64,000 bases of DNA from an uncultured Lachnospiraceae bacterium (GCA_900317505.1 ONHB01000003.1:1-64000), one strand, 5' to 3'. Positions 7,449-16,453 are shown, counted from the stretch's first letter. Numbers and translations: made by a program. The notes: generated by a model from the letters alone, not told the origin.

Positions 7449-7503
7449 AATCCTCCTGATAATAACTTTTATACTGTGTTGTTCGTTATCATCCCGGAGG
7501 ATT
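7449..7503 (-). promoter_or_regulatory. leader hairpin that can hide the ribosome site of the DUF2798 gene
   Basis: On the minus strand AATCCTCC (7496-7503) pairs perfectly with GGAGGATT (7449-7456), which contains the Shine-Dalgarno. Further pairing comes from GATA/TATC next to it. The loop is about 20 nt. A -10-like TATAAT at 7515-7520 places the transcript start just before the hairpin. Confidence 0.5.
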
Positions 7504-7628
7504 GTGCGTTTCCAATTATAACCATTTTTAATTAACTTTGATAGTATAGCAAATATTTTTACTTTATGTAAGCCCCTATTTTTTAAATTAAACATCAGAC
7601 TCTTTTATCTGCTATTCCTTACAAAATG

Positions 7629-8522
7629 CTATTCTTTACAAAATTCAAATGAAAAATAATATACATAGTCATTCATTTCCGGTGCATTTCCCTGCTCATA
7701 ATCCTGAATGCTGCCAACCCTCATCTGATCATGGTCATAGATCAGAGCCGATAATGCCTGCTCTTCATCATATTTAATAGACGTTCTGTCCTTGATCTGC
7801 GTCGCTGATCTACCATAATATTCCCGATTAGCAACTCCTTCCAGAATTGGGATCTCCGTAGACAGCTTCGAATTATCATCCGCAATAATCAGCTTGATCA
7901 CAAAATTGTCAAAATCCGGGACAATAAACAACATTCCATTCTGAGGCGATTCAATATCCTGATATCCAAGATCGACAACATCTTTATTTACAAGCTCTCC
8001 ACAATGATACTCCGATATATAAATTTTCAAAAAATCATAATGCTCTGTTGCCGAATACTTATAAATATATGCAGTATCTGAACCGGAAAGCATCTGCGCC
8101 GTTTTCATTTCAATACTTTCACTATCCAGCGGAACTATATAATTTTTAGGACGATTGTTGCTCAACAATATTCCTGTGATAACCAATACGATAGCCAGGG
8201 AAATAACAAACAAGATAACAATAATTACCTTTAACCGTTTCTGTTTATTCCTGCTGTCTGTTGTAACTCCGATGATATTTTCCTCTGATTTTTCAACGAT
8301 CCTTTCCTCAGAGATATCTTCACCGGCCAGAAATTCATTAATGCTGATGCCGAGAATTTGACACAGATCATAATATACAGACACATCTGGAAGACATATT
8401 CCCCTCTCCCATTTAGAAACTGATTTATCACTCATGCCAAGCTTTTCGGCAAGCTGTTTCTGGGTCAAGCCGAGTGCCTTTCTCTTTTCTGCAATGTATT
8501 TTCCGATTTTAGTAAGATCCAT
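7629..8522 (-). CDS. XRE-type regulator with membrane anchor and external domain
   Basis: A 297-aa protein. Residues 1-60 are a Cro/cI helix-turn-helix (LTQKQLAEKLGMSDKSVSKW). A single membrane segment follows at about 98-120 (VIIVILFVISLAIVLVITG). A beta-rich domain of about 175 residues lies outside the membrane and contains two Tyr-Tyr pairs near the C-terminus. GGAGG lies 7 nt before the ATG. The layout is that of a membrane-bound one-component sensor-regulator. Its ligand and targets are unknown; an inverted repeat just upstream may be its own operator. Confidence 0.8.
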   Translation of the reverse strand: MDLTKIGKYIAEKRKALGLTQKQLAEKLGMSDKSVSKWERGICLPDVSVYYDLCQILGISINEFLAGEDISEERIVEKSEENIIGVTTDSRNKQKRLKVIIVILFVISLAIVLVITGILLSNNRPKNYIVPLDSESIEMKTAQMLSGSDTAYIYKYSATEHYDFLKIYISEYHCGELVNKDVVDLGYQDIESPQNGMLFIVPDFDNFVIKLIIADDNSKLSTEIPILEGVANREYYGRSATQIKDRTSIKYDEEQALSALIYDHDQMRVGSIQDYEQGNAPEMNDYVYYFSFEFCKE

Positions 8523-8582
8523 GTGGCTACCTCCTTCTTTTGAGGTAATCGTATTTGATCCGGGAAGAAAAGTACACCCCTT

Positions 8583-8605
8583 GGAAGTAGAATTTCATTA
8601 CTTCC
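8583..8605. promoter_or_regulatory. inverted repeat upstream of the XRE-membrane regulator
   Basis: GGAAGTA (8583-8589) and TACTTCC (8599-8605) are perfect 7-bp arms around a 9-nt centre, 61 bp before the XRE start. It is a candidate autoregulatory operator. Confidence 0.4.
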
Positions 8606-8607
8606 AG

Positions 8608-8638
8608 CAAAAAAACTGTAATCAGATTTTCAATCTGA
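8608..8638 (-). terminator. terminator at the end of the LOG gene
   Basis: TCAGATT/AATCTGA (7-bp stem, 3-nt loop, 8622-8638) overlaps the LOG stop codon and is followed on the minus strand by a T7 run at 8609-8615. Confidence 0.55.
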
Positions 8639-9172
8639 GTTTTCCATTAAAATCCGTTTTATAGCATCAAGGTCATCTGCAAAATAAATTCCCTCCTGCC
8701 GCTCTCTGGTAGATAATCCTTTTTCGATCATAAGATTCATCAAAGATTTCAGATCATTATAATAACCGTCCAGATTATAGAGAATGCACGGAGCATTTAG
8801 ATGCTTCAGGGATACCTTTGACATGACCTCTGCGATCTCTTCCAACGTTCCCGTTCCACCCGGAAAAGCAATAAAGGCATCTCCCAGTTCGATCATTTTA
8901 TTTTTGCGCTCTGACATATCTTTTGTCACGATCAGCTCCGTCAATCCGTCGTGCTGGATTTCATTCAGAATAAAAAACTGTGGCTCAACACCTGTCACTT
9001 CGCCTCCGGCAGCCAGAACACTGTCAGCGATCGCACCCATCAGACCTGCTTTCGAACCACCATAAACAAGTGCATTTCCACTGCTTCCGATCCATGTGCC
9101 CAATTCCTCAACGGCCTGTCGCAGGCCCGGATCATTTCCTTCACTTGCACCAAGATAAACGGTAATATTCAT
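8630..9172 (-). CDS. LOG family nucleoside 5'-monophosphate phosphoribohydrolase
   Basis: A 180-aa Rossmann-like protein of the TIGR00730/LOG family, which cleaves the N-glycosidic bond of (modified) AMP-type nucleotides. The diagnostic GGSKAGLMG lies near 38-46 and PGGTGTLEE near 100-108; the latter is the PGGxGTxxE motif of active members. The start at 9172 is selected by GAGGA 7 nt upstream. The physiological substrate in non-plant-associated bacteria is not settled. Confidence 0.88.
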   Translation of the reverse strand: MNITVYLGASEGNDPGLRQAVEELGTWIGSSGNALVYGGSKAGLMGAIADSVLAAGGEVTGVEPQFFILNEIQHDGLTELIVTKDMSERKNKMIELGDAFIAFPGGTGTLEEIAEVMSKVSLKHLNAPCILYNLDGYYNDLKSLMNLMIEKGLSTRERQEGIYFADDLDAIKRILMENSD

Positions 9173-9286
9173 ATAAAATTCCTCTACTTTCACGTCTTTT
9201 GTTTTATGGATTAAACCGGGAATAACCTACGAAACTGCTATTCTCTTTTTTTCCAGACAGTCTGTTAATGCCCCTTTTAGACAGAT

Positions 9287-9790
9287 TTACTGACTATACC
9301 CAAAGTGAAAGGACAACCTCATCTGATGCCACACTACATTTCCATGTGTCGATTTATTTGTCACTCCTTCATCCTTAAATCCAAATTTTGCGTAATACAA
9401 AATCAGATTTTCTTTACAGGTCAGCACCAGTCCTTTACGCCCCTGTTGCTTTGCATCTTCAATTGCACGACAAATCAGCTTTCCCGCATATCCGCGTTTT
9501 CGATAATCGGGCAATGTATTGACACCGAAAATCATCTGCCATGCACCATTTTCATTGTGCATCGCCGCGTTTTCATACATTTCATCTGTTAAGTCCTGCT
9601 CATCAGTTACAAAACCGTCCACAAAAGCAACTAATTTCTCCTCATCAAACATCAGCCAGAAATGATTTCCGTAATAATGAACTCTTTCAACAAATTCCTT
9701 TTCGGTTGCTGCTTCTGCTGGTGGAAAACATTCTGCCTCAACCATAGCGATTGCTGGAATATCTTTCGCTGCTGCATATCGTATATTCAT
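9287..9790 (-). CDS. GNAT family N-acetyltransferase
   Basis: A 167-aa acetyl-CoA-dependent acetyltransferase. The acetyl-CoA binding motif A is visible as LPDYRKRGYAGKLI (R-x-x-G-Y-A/G) around residues 97-110, with the preceding beta-strand FGVNT. GGAGA 7 nt upstream supports the ATG at 9790; the frame is open further upstream without a better site. The acceptor substrate is unknown. Confidence 0.82.
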   Translation of the reverse strand: MNIRYAAAKDIPAIAMVEAECFPPAEAATEKEFVERVHYYGNHFWLMFDEEKLVAFVDGFVTDEQDLTDEMYENAAMHNENGAWQMIFGVNTLPDYRKRGYAGKLICRAIEDAKQQGRKGLVLTCKENLILYYAKFGFKDEGVTNKSTHGNVVWHQMRLSFHFGYSQ

Positions 9791-9837
9791 AACGTATTCT
9801 CCGTATTTCCCATAGTTTATCCATAACCGAGCTTGCT

Positions 9838-9894
9838 TCAATATCCTTTTTGAGCTGTTACCAGTTTATCTATATCTTCCTTTGTATACATCAT
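9838..9894 (-). pseudogene. 18-codon remnant resembling an aldehyde dehydrogenase N-terminus
   Basis: A short frame starts at ATG 9894, overlapping the nitroreductase stop codon, and ends at TGA 9838-9840. It reads MMYTKEDIDKLVTAQKGY. The pattern YTKEDIDKLV-AQ resembles from memory the first residues of class 3-type aldehyde dehydrogenases, after which about 440 residues are missing. It may be the stump of a deleted downstream gene of the nitroreductase operon, or a chance translationally coupled small ORF. Confidence 0.4.
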
Positions 9895-10532
9895 TTTACC
9901 TCATGCCCGGTTACTGCTTCAAAGTGATATTTGGCAATTCCAAGATCAATTTTAGAATAAAATCCTCCAAGATTATTTGCTGTAACTTTTCCATTTTTCA
10001 GTTCAAAAAGAAACTTCTGCTGATTTACGGCAGTAGGTGCAAGACTTACTGCCTCCATACCTCTGTCAAACCATTCTGTACTCTGGTCCGCCTTTCCTAG
10101 TTCTGCTATACTCTTGCCTTTATGTGGAACTCCCTGTGTCTCTCCATATCCCAGAGAAATAATGATCAAAAGTTTCTGTCCTCTTTTTATTTCTACTTTT
10201 GATTTGCCATGCGTCATTGCTACCCAACAGGTATTAAGACCAAGTTCCTGACATTTCAGCACAATCTTCTCACCATAATATCCTGCCTTTTCCTGATCAT
10301 TCTTATTTCCGACAATAGCAATATAATTCTTTACATTTTCAAATTTTCCATAATGAGCCATAAAAGAATCAAAACATTTTGGTTCGTCATAAAAAATCTG
10401 AATTGATAGTTTACTTTCTGCATTAACATCATTGATCAATGCGCTGATTTCTTCTCTTTTCGATGGTTCGATAGCCTGATTTTTATACTGTCTTACACTG
10501 TGTCTTTCTTTCATAATTTCTAATACGTCCAT
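9891..10532 (-). CDS. nitroreductase family protein
   Basis: A 213-aa FMN-dependent nitroreductase-fold protein. The N-terminal RHSVRQY (about 11-17) is the FMN phosphate contact motif of the family, and LAPTAVNQQKFLFE near 160-173 is the second flavin-binding signature. GAGGA 7 nt upstream supports the ATG at 10532; the frame extends to 10556 without one. Expected to reduce nitro or quinone compounds with NAD(P)H; the natural substrate is unknown. Confidence 0.85.
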   Translation of the reverse strand: MDVLEIMKERHSVRQYKNQAIEPSKREEISALINDVNAESKLSIQIFYDEPKCFDSFMAHYGKFENVKNYIAIVGNKNDQEKAGYYGEKIVLKCQELGLNTCWVAMTHGKSKVEIKRGQKLLIIISLGYGETQGVPHKGKSIAELGKADQSTEWFDRGMEAVSLAPTAVNQQKFLFELKNGKVTANNLGGFYSKIDLGIAKYHFEAVTGHEVK

Positions 10533-10568
10533 TACCACATCCTCGCTTTCGTTCATCTGATTAAACCA

Positions 10569-10599
10569 AGTATATCATATCTTTCCGTAAAAAATTCAA
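10569..10599 (-). promoter_or_regulatory. extended -10 promoter for the nitroreductase gene
   Basis: TATACT at 10569-10574 is preceded by TGA (extended -10). TTGAAT at 10594-10599 is a possible -35 at 19 nt. It lies 37 bp before the start codon. Confidence 0.5.
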
Positions 10600-10640
10600 T
10601 GGTAAAGAAAATCAGGTCAATATAATTTTAGGGAACTTTT

Positions 10641-11765
10641 TTAAATACAAAACGTACTATATAATGGCACTGACTTTATCCCATTTACCATTCCAAAATT
10701 TCTTGCTGAAATCCGGATTGCATAAACCGGATTATATTTTTCCATATAAACCATCATGCTTTTAGCTTTCACATGATTTCCGGCTTTACATTCTACCGGG
10801 ATTACATGACTATCTTTTTGTATCAGAAAATCTACTTCTGCAGTGTTATCAGATTCCCAATAATGAAGATCATAACCGTTCGTTTTCAGCGTAATTGCAA
10901 CATAGTTCTCTGTCAGTATACCACGAAAATGCTCTGTTTCCTTACCCTGTATCGCTTCCAAAGTCATTCCCAATCTGGCGGACATAATACCCATATCACT
11001 ATAATATAATTTGAATGCACTCACATCCTGATATGCTGCAACCGGATAAAATCCCTGACTGCATTTCATACACTTATTCACAATTCCGGCCCGAATCAGC
11101 CACTCTATTGCATCTCCATATTGAGATGCCCGTGCGCCCGATTTTATCAACTTATACTGAAATTTTTTTGCATCCTTTGCCAGCTGTGCCGGCAAGGAAT
11201 CATATGCTTCAAAAATACGCACCGTATCTGACTGATTCGCATATTTAGTCATATCCGCAATATAAGAATTTAATAACATCTGCCGGATCTCTGTCTGCTC
11301 TATAGGACTGTCTTTTGCAAGATCAGCCTTCACCGCTGCAGGCATCCCACCCACAATACAATAATGGTAAAATTCCTGCATAGCCTCCTCATGCAGTATT
11401 TCATCCAATGGCTGATTATTTTCATAATGTTCCCGGATCATATCTGCAAGCATCTGTTTTCCCTTTGCCCAAAGCACCTCTTCCAGATCCATTGGGTACA
11501 TGGTCAACATCTGAACTTTGCCTACCGGAAACGAATATTTTTCCCGATTTACAGCTACACCTAACAGGCTTCCCGCAGCCATCACATGATATTCCGGAGC
11601 CTCTTCTGAAAAATATTTTAACGAAGTTAATGCTCTTTCACACATTTGAATTTCTGCTTGTGTCAAGTAAAAAACAAAAAAAATATGATTTTTTTCGGTA
11701 GGAAACCAAAGATTTGATTTCCTACCTACTATTATACCAGATTTTGCTCCGGTATGTCCTGCCAA
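10641..11765 (-). pseudogene. DUF4143 AAA+ ATPase lacking its N-terminal Walker A part
   Basis: From about residue 35 the 374-aa frame matches the usual DUF4143 ATPase layout: ERALTSLKYFSEEAPEYH, then AAGSLLGVA (sensor region), the helical middle, and a C-terminal PD-(D/E)XK-like end with TAEVDFLIQ and PVECKAG. The usual first 90 or so residues with the Walker A and Walker B motifs are missing. They are replaced by an unrelated low-complexity start (SNLWFPTEKNHIFFVFY) derived from the AT-rich hairpin region at 11660-11730. The protein cannot bind ATP normally, so the gene is treated as truncated. It lies in a run of decayed genes. Confidence 0.7.
11697..11726. repeat. 9-bp inverted repeat at the truncation point of the ATPase gene
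   Basis: GGTAGGAAA (11697-11705) and TTTCCTACC (11718-11726) flank 12 nt, next to a T/A-rich stretch. It lies where DUF4143 homology stops. It may be the terminator of the upstream fragment on the minus strand, or a scar at a deletion junction. Confidence 0.5.
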
Positions 11766-12114
11766 GTTATATATTCAAGTATTTTTTCTTCATCCTCTTT
11801 ATCAAGATTCATAAAGTCAAGAATTTTCTCCCCTGGAAAATATGACTCACAGTAATTCGGGATTACACCGGCAGGTACAATTCCGATACGATCAACACCA
11901 AGAAACCTGTCTGCCATTGCTCTGCCGTCACGAATTGTAACCGGATAACCAGCCCGATAAATTGACAAATAAAAATGAGCATATCCGAATCCGGAACAGA
12001 TAAACCATTCTCCCACTTTGATACAGTCTGTCTTACTACATTCAGTTTAATTGCAAGTTCTTCTTGTGATAGCCCTTTTGACTTTCTAATTCTTTTGATA
12101 TTATCACTTAGCAT
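11732..12114 (-). pseudogene. chimeric XRE regulator fragment, frame broken
   Basis: The 5' part (from ATG 12114, with AAGGAGG upstream) encodes a clear XRE helix-turn-helix: IRKSKGLSQEELAIKLN, then VSKWENGLSVPDSDML. After about residue 47 this frame loses sense. A different frame then carries a protein-like end (YPVTIRDGRAMADRFLGVDR to LEYITWQDIPEQN) of a family I do not recognise. The simplest reading is a deletion that joined the start of a regulator to the end of another gene out of frame. Confidence 0.55.
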
Positions 12115-12261
12115 AATCTCTGCCTCCTTGTTTTTGATGGCTCAATTCTATATTCAAAAGAACCATTGCCACAAGCAACGCATATTAACATCTGCTTATT
12201 TACGGGCTTTTCGCAGACAAATCCCGATTTTCATCTGATCAACTGTGTATCAAACTACAAG

Positions 12262-12433
12262 TCATACCTCATCTTTTAGTAATGAGTACATTTTCATATC
12301 AAGAACCTTGCCATTCTTTATGGCATTGCTTCTCAAAGTACCTTCATATTGAAATCCTGCTCAATATAAGGATAAGGTAATCCATCCCGAAGATTATTTT
12401 GTATCTCTTTATTAGAAAGTACCAATGCCAAAA
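12262..12433 (-). pseudogene. internally deleted RimJ/RimL-type acetyltransferase remnant
   Basis: Near 12433-12360 the minus strand reads LALVLSNKEIQNNLRDGLPYPY, cut here into LVLSNKEIQ and NLRDGLPYPY, the start of a RimJ/L-type GNAT. Near 12352-12262 a shifted frame reads GFQYEGTLR and then YSLLKDEV before a TGA, the typical end of the same family. About 100 central residues with the acetyl-CoA site are missing. The two halves meet at AGGATTT, which fits either end and suggests a microhomology deletion. Confidence 0.6.
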
Positions 12434-12446
12434 TTTGATGAAATTA

Positions 12447-12839
12447 TTATATCCACCATTCCGGGGTTAAATCACCAAGAGTAACGATTTTCCTATTTTC
12501 ATAGTTCATCATTATCTCAATCTTTCTGTATTCTTCTGGCATTAACTGTGTCATAAATTCTCTACAAGCTCCACAAGGTGGAATGGCTTTTCCATCTCTA
12601 TCAATAGCAATTACTCTCTTAATAGCATCTTCACCATTCGTAATCATATTGAAAATAGCATTACGTTCAGCACACACACCTAATGTACACGCCGTATCAA
12701 CACAAACTCCAACATATATTTTACCAGATACCGATTCTACCGCTGCGGCAACTCCACCTGCCTCAATAATTTTAGAAACATCTCGTGGATTTAATACTTG
12801 TTTTGCCGCATCATATAATTCTTCCCATTTATCATTCAT
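12447..12839 (-). CDS. cytidine deaminase-like zinc hydrolase
   Basis: A 130-aa protein of the cytidine deaminase fold. Zinc ligands and catalytic Glu are CAERNA (about 56-61) and PPCGACRE (about 87-94), the classic C-A-E and P-C-x-x-C motifs. It ends early at residue 130 with EWWI. Cytidine/deoxycytidine deamination in pyrimidine salvage is likely, although blasticidin-type substrates cannot be excluded. GAGGG 9 nt upstream supports the start. Confidence 0.8.
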   Translation of the reverse strand: MNDKWEELYDAAKQVLNPRDVSKIIEAGGVAAAVESVSGKIYVGVCVDTACTLGVCAERNAIFNMITNGEDAIKRVIAIDRDGKAIPPCGACREFMTQLMPEEYRKIEIMMNYENRKIVTLGDLTPEWWI

Positions 12840-12941
12840 AATTTAATTCCCTCTATCTATAATTTCTTTCCATTGGCGATACTCTGACATCTCATCTTCG
12901 TCTGTATCAGTGTAAAAGCAATCTAAGTCATATAGATTGTG

Positions 12942-13295
12942 CTACAAATTTTTTATCATTTTCTTTTTCATCACATTATGCTCATACACAAGCCATGCTA
13001 TCTCAGCAAATAACACGATCATAAAAATAACCACATAAACCACAATCCTGTCCATCTTTTCAATAAAATACATAAAAACCGATAATGTAATAAAAAGCAC
13101 ACAACCAAAAATAATTAAATTTCTGCCATGTCTATGGTTCCATTCCGTAACACTCGTCAACTCCTCTTCACGAGGCGGTTTCTCTCCCGTGTTCAACGAT
13201 ACCGGTTTTTCAGCCTTATACTGTGATATTCCAAGTATGATAAAAACAAGTGAAACCAATAATGAAATCACCAAATAAATAATTGTAGCAGCCAT
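12942..13295 (-). CDS. small three-TM membrane protein
   Basis: A 117-aa protein with hydrophobic segments near 4-24, 60-78 and 84-105. A hydrophilic loop with VTEWNHRHGRNL lies between the first two. AGGAGG lies 6 nt before the ATG. The loop resembles those of small conserved clostridial membrane proteins, but I do not recognise a family or function. Confidence 0.65.
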   Translation of the reverse strand: MAATIIYLVISLLVSLVFIILGISQYKAEKPVSLNTGEKPPREEELTSVTEWNHRHGRNLIIFGCVLFITLSVFMYFIEKMDRIVVYVVIFMIVLFAEIAWLVYEHNVMKKKMIKNL

Positions 13296-13474
13296 AGCTA
13301 TCCTCCTATTTCAAAACTCCAAGCTGTTAATCCCCTGCTTCATTCCCTGTACCTATCCAACCGGCTTTGGATCATTTTATAAAACTCACTATTCTTTTTT
13401 GAAATCTCTGCTATCACTCATGATCGTCATTCTCCCGAATTGTGATTCGTTAATCTATTGTTGCTTTCCCGTCT

Positions 13475-14677
13475 TTACTTTTCATCACAAACCTGAAAAA
13501 TGAAAAACTTCAGATAATAACTCTCATCCGCTGCCCACAAAATCGGATGATCCGGTGCCTGTGTACGAAATTCAACCTGTCTTAACCGCTTGTGCGTCGC
13601 CTTGGCAGCCTCCTTGATCGTCTTTTGAAGCAATTCCTGTGTCATAAAATGGGAGCAGGAACAGCTTGCCAGATATCCGCCGTCTTTGACAAGACGCAAG
13701 CCCTGCATATTGATCTCACGATATCCCTTGATCGCATTTTTAGTAGCCTCTTTTGCCTTGGTAAATGCAGGCGGATCCAGTATCACAACATCATACTGCT
13801 TTCCTTCTGAAACAAGCTTAGGAAGCTCGTCCAAAACATCCGCTGTCCTGAATTTGACTGTTTCATCCAGTCCGTTCAGTCTCGCATTTTCTCTGGCCTG
13901 CTCAATCGCAAAATCAGAAATATCCAGTCCTTCCACTGATTTTGCCCCGGCAATCCCGGCATTTAAGGCAAAGGTGCCCATATGGGTAAAGCAGTCCAAT
14001 ACATCCTTATCTTTGCAGATGTGGTGCATGGCCTTTCTGTTAAATTTCTGATCCAGAAAAAAGCCTGTCTTCTGGCCGTTTTCTACATCCACCATATAGT
14101 GGACACCATTTTCAACGATCTCAACATGCGGATCAAATGCTTCTCCAATAAAGCCCTTATGTAAAGGAAGTCCTTCTTTTTTACGCTCCTTGGCATCGCT
14201 TCGTTCAAACACTCCACGGACCCGGAAACCATCTGCAAGCATCAGTTCTTTTAAAATATCAACAATCTCTTCCTTAAACTGCATCATGCCAAGCGCCAGA
14301 CATTGTACAACCAGAACATCTTCATATTTATCTACGATCAGTCCCGGCAGCCAGTCCGCCTCACCAAAGATCACACGACAGCAGCCAAGATCATCAGGCA
14401 TCACGGTCTTACGGTATTCCCACGCATTTTTTACCCGCATAACCAGGAAATCATGATTGATTTCCTGATCCTTTTTCCGGGTCATCATGCGGATACGGAT
14501 TTTGGAATTTTGATTGATAAAGCCTTTTCCCATCGGATAACCGTCAAAGTCATGAACCTCAACGACATCCCCATTGTGAAAGGTTCCTACGATTGACTCG
14601 ATCTCATTATCGAAGATCCAGCTTCCACCACTTTTTAATAAACGGCCTTCTCCCTTTTTTAACGTTATAATTGACAT
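13475..14677 (-). CDS. class I SAM-dependent rRNA methyltransferase (RlmI-like)
   Basis: A 400-aa protein. It has an N-terminal PUA domain (about 1-75: KKGEGRLLKSGGSWIF), a central RlmI-type domain, and a C-terminal Rossmann methyltransferase with VLDCFTHMGTFALNAG (SAM motif I, about 224-239) and VILDPPAF (motif IV, about 299-306). RlmI methylates C1962 of 23S rRNA in E. coli; the same target here is inferred. AAGGA 7 nt upstream supports the start. Confidence 0.88.
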   Translation of the reverse strand: MSIITLKKGEGRLLKSGGSWIFDNEIESIVGTFHNGDVVEVHDFDGYPMGKGFINQNSKIRIRMMTRKKDQEINHDFLVMRVKNAWEYRKTVMPDDLGCCRVIFGEADWLPGLIVDKYEDVLVVQCLALGMMQFKEEIVDILKELMLADGFRVRGVFERSDAKERKKEGLPLHKGFIGEAFDPHVEIVENGVHYMVDVENGQKTGFFLDQKFNRKAMHHICKDKDVLDCFTHMGTFALNAGIAGAKSVEGLDISDFAIEQARENARLNGLDETVKFRTADVLDELPKLVSEGKQYDVVILDPPAFTKAKEATKNAIKGYREINMQGLRLVKDGGYLASCSCSHFMTQELLQKTIKEAAKATHKRLRQVEFRTQAPDHPILWAADESYYLKFFIFQVCDEK

Positions 14678-14762
14678 ACTTTTATCCTTTTTGTATCTGT
14701 TTTTTATCTACACTCTGTCAAAACATAAATAGCCGGAAATTGTATCCTCTGATATCAGGGTC

Positions 14763-16142
14763 CTATTTGGCAAGTAAAAATGCCACATATCCTCTCTTAG
14801 CTTCATACAGATCAGCCTTTGAGGTTGCCTCAAACGGTGCATGCATATTTAATACAGCAACACCGCAGTCAATAACATTCATGCCGTACAAAGACAAAAT
14901 GTAGGCAATGGTTCCGCCGCCGCCAAGGTCGACCTTGCCAAGCTCGGCTGTCTGGAAGGAAACCTCTGCATCATCCATGACCTTGCGGATAAATGCCAGA
15001 TATTCTGCATTGGCATCATTGGAACCGGATTTTCCTCTGGAACCGGTAAATTTGTTGAACACCATACCATGACCCAGATAAGCCACATTTTTCTTATCAA
15101 AGCTGGATGCATAGGTCGGATCAAAGGCAGAGCTTACATCGGATGAAAGCATGCGTGAATTAGCGAGACATCTGCGAAGAGAAAGCTCTTTAAATTCACC
15201 TAAAAGCTCCATCACCTCTGCTGTCATATTTTCAAAAAATCTGGACTGCATACCGGTTGCTCCTACGCTTCCGATTTCTTCTTTATCTACTAAGAGACAG
15301 CATGCAGTTCTTTCCGGTGTCTCAATACTCAGCATGGCATCCAGAGAAGTAAATGCACATACTCTGTCATCCTGTCCGTATGCCAGTGTCATACTGCGGT
15401 CAAAACCGGCTTCTCTTGCTCTTCCGGCGGGTACGACCTCAATCTCGGCTGAGATAAAATCTTTTTCCTCTACATCATACTGCTCTTTTAAAATCTTCAG
15501 GATGCCTGCACAAAATGCATCCTTTTCGGTTCCCTTTAAGGGCTTGTTGCCAACAATGACATCCAGTGCTTCTCCTTCGATCACCTTGGTTGCCTTTTTG
15601 TCCATCTGTTCAGCTGCAAGATGGATCAGCAGATCAGAAATAAAGAATACCGGATCATCCTCTTCCTCACCGATATTGACAATGGCTGTTGTTCCGTCTT
15701 TTTTGACAATAACACCGTGCAGAGCCAGAGGAAGCGCTACCCACTGGTACTTTTTGATGCCACCATAGTAATGGGTATCCAGATATGCAAAGTCACCATC
15801 TTCATACAGAGGATTCTGCTTCACGTCCATACGGGGCGAATCAATGTGTGCGCCAAGGATATTCATGCCTTCTTCCATCGGAGCTTTGCCAATGTGATAC
15901 ATCACAACGGATTTGTCCATGTTGACAGCATATACCTTATCTCCTGACTTAATCTTTTTGCCTTCCTTTAAAATCTTTTCAAGCTCAACATAGCCTTCAT
16001 CCTCGATCCGGTTTACGATCTGGCTGACACATTCACGCTCTGTCTTGCCCTGATCCAGAAATTTACGATAATCCGCACTTAAGCTTTCGAGTTCTTCTAA
16101 CTGTTTCTCGGAATATTTATTCCATATACTTTCTGTTTTCAT
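14763..16142 (-). CDS. M18 family aminopeptidase
   Basis: A 459-aa dinuclear zinc aminopeptidase (aspartyl aminopeptidase/aminopeptidase I family). Metal ligand motifs are visible: GAHIDSPRMD (about 97-106), DKEEIGSVGATG (about 286-297) and the C-terminal NMHAPFE histidine (about 432-438). A glycine-rich GKSGSNDANAEY lies in the active-site region. It should trim N-terminal residues from cytoplasmic peptides. Length is normal for the family. Downstream (toward 14677) lies the rRNA methyltransferase in the same direction. Confidence 0.9.
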   Translation of the reverse strand: MKTESIWNKYSEKQLEELESLSADYRKFLDQGKTERECVSQIVNRIEDEGYVELEKILKEGKKIKSGDKVYAVNMDKSVVMYHIGKAPMEEGMNILGAHIDSPRMDVKQNPLYEDGDFAYLDTHYYGGIKKYQWVALPLALHGVIVKKDGTTAIVNIGEEEDDPVFFISDLLIHLAAEQMDKKATKVIEGEALDVIVGNKPLKGTEKDAFCAGILKILKEQYDVEEKDFISAEIEVVPAGRAREAGFDRSMTLAYGQDDRVCAFTSLDAMLSIETPERTACCLLVDKEEIGSVGATGMQSRFFENMTAEVMELLGEFKELSLRRCLANSRMLSSDVSSAFDPTYASSFDKKNVAYLGHGMVFNKFTGSRGKSGSNDANAEYLAFIRKVMDDAEVSFQTAELGKVDLGGGGTIAYILSLYGMNVIDCGVAVLNMHAPFEATSKADLYEAKRGYVAFLLAK

Positions 16143-16265
16143 ACACTTATACCTGCCTTTACTCTTTATATTTCAGCTTTCCCATTTATCCTGCTGTTAA
16201 ACCTGATTAATAACATTTTCATCAAAATTATAGCATTATATCATGATATCAGGGTCAAAAGGTCA

Positions 16266-16442
16266 AAAAGTCGTTCGTGCTTGCACGATAAGACTTTTGA
16301 ACTTGGGACCCACCAAACATGAGAAAGTAGCGATTTACGCAGTAAATCAGCGGATTTCGAATGTTTGAGAATTGCGGGAGCTGCTATGCAGCGGAGCAAT
16401 TCGTGGATATCAAGTTAGGGGCAAAATACCTTTTGCCCCTAA
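16266..16442. repeat. multi-hairpin intergenic element between rnfB and the M18 gene
   Basis: Four successive hairpins fill most of the 311-bp gene-free stretch. They are: AAAAGTC/GACTTTT enclosing TCGTGC/GCACGA (16266-16298); GATTTAC/GTAAATC (16332-16348); GAATTGC/GCAATTC enclosing GCTGC/GCAGC (16369-16402); and a perfect 12-bp stem with a 4-nt loop (16415-16442). The last lies 12 bp past the rnfB stop and may terminate the rnf operon, but it lacks a T-run on the minus strand. The set could be a repeated intergenic element or a structured RNA. Confidence 0.55.
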
Positions 16443-16453
16443 CATCATATGCA

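Noticed and set aside
8630..9172. Lysine decarboxylase activity for the LOG protein
   Set aside because: Older annotations use this name, but the PGGxGTxxE motif marks nucleotide phosphoribohydrolases.
9287..9841. Longer start of the GNAT gene at 9841
   Set aside because: The extra residues have no ribosome site, while GGAGA lies at the right distance before the ATG at 9790.
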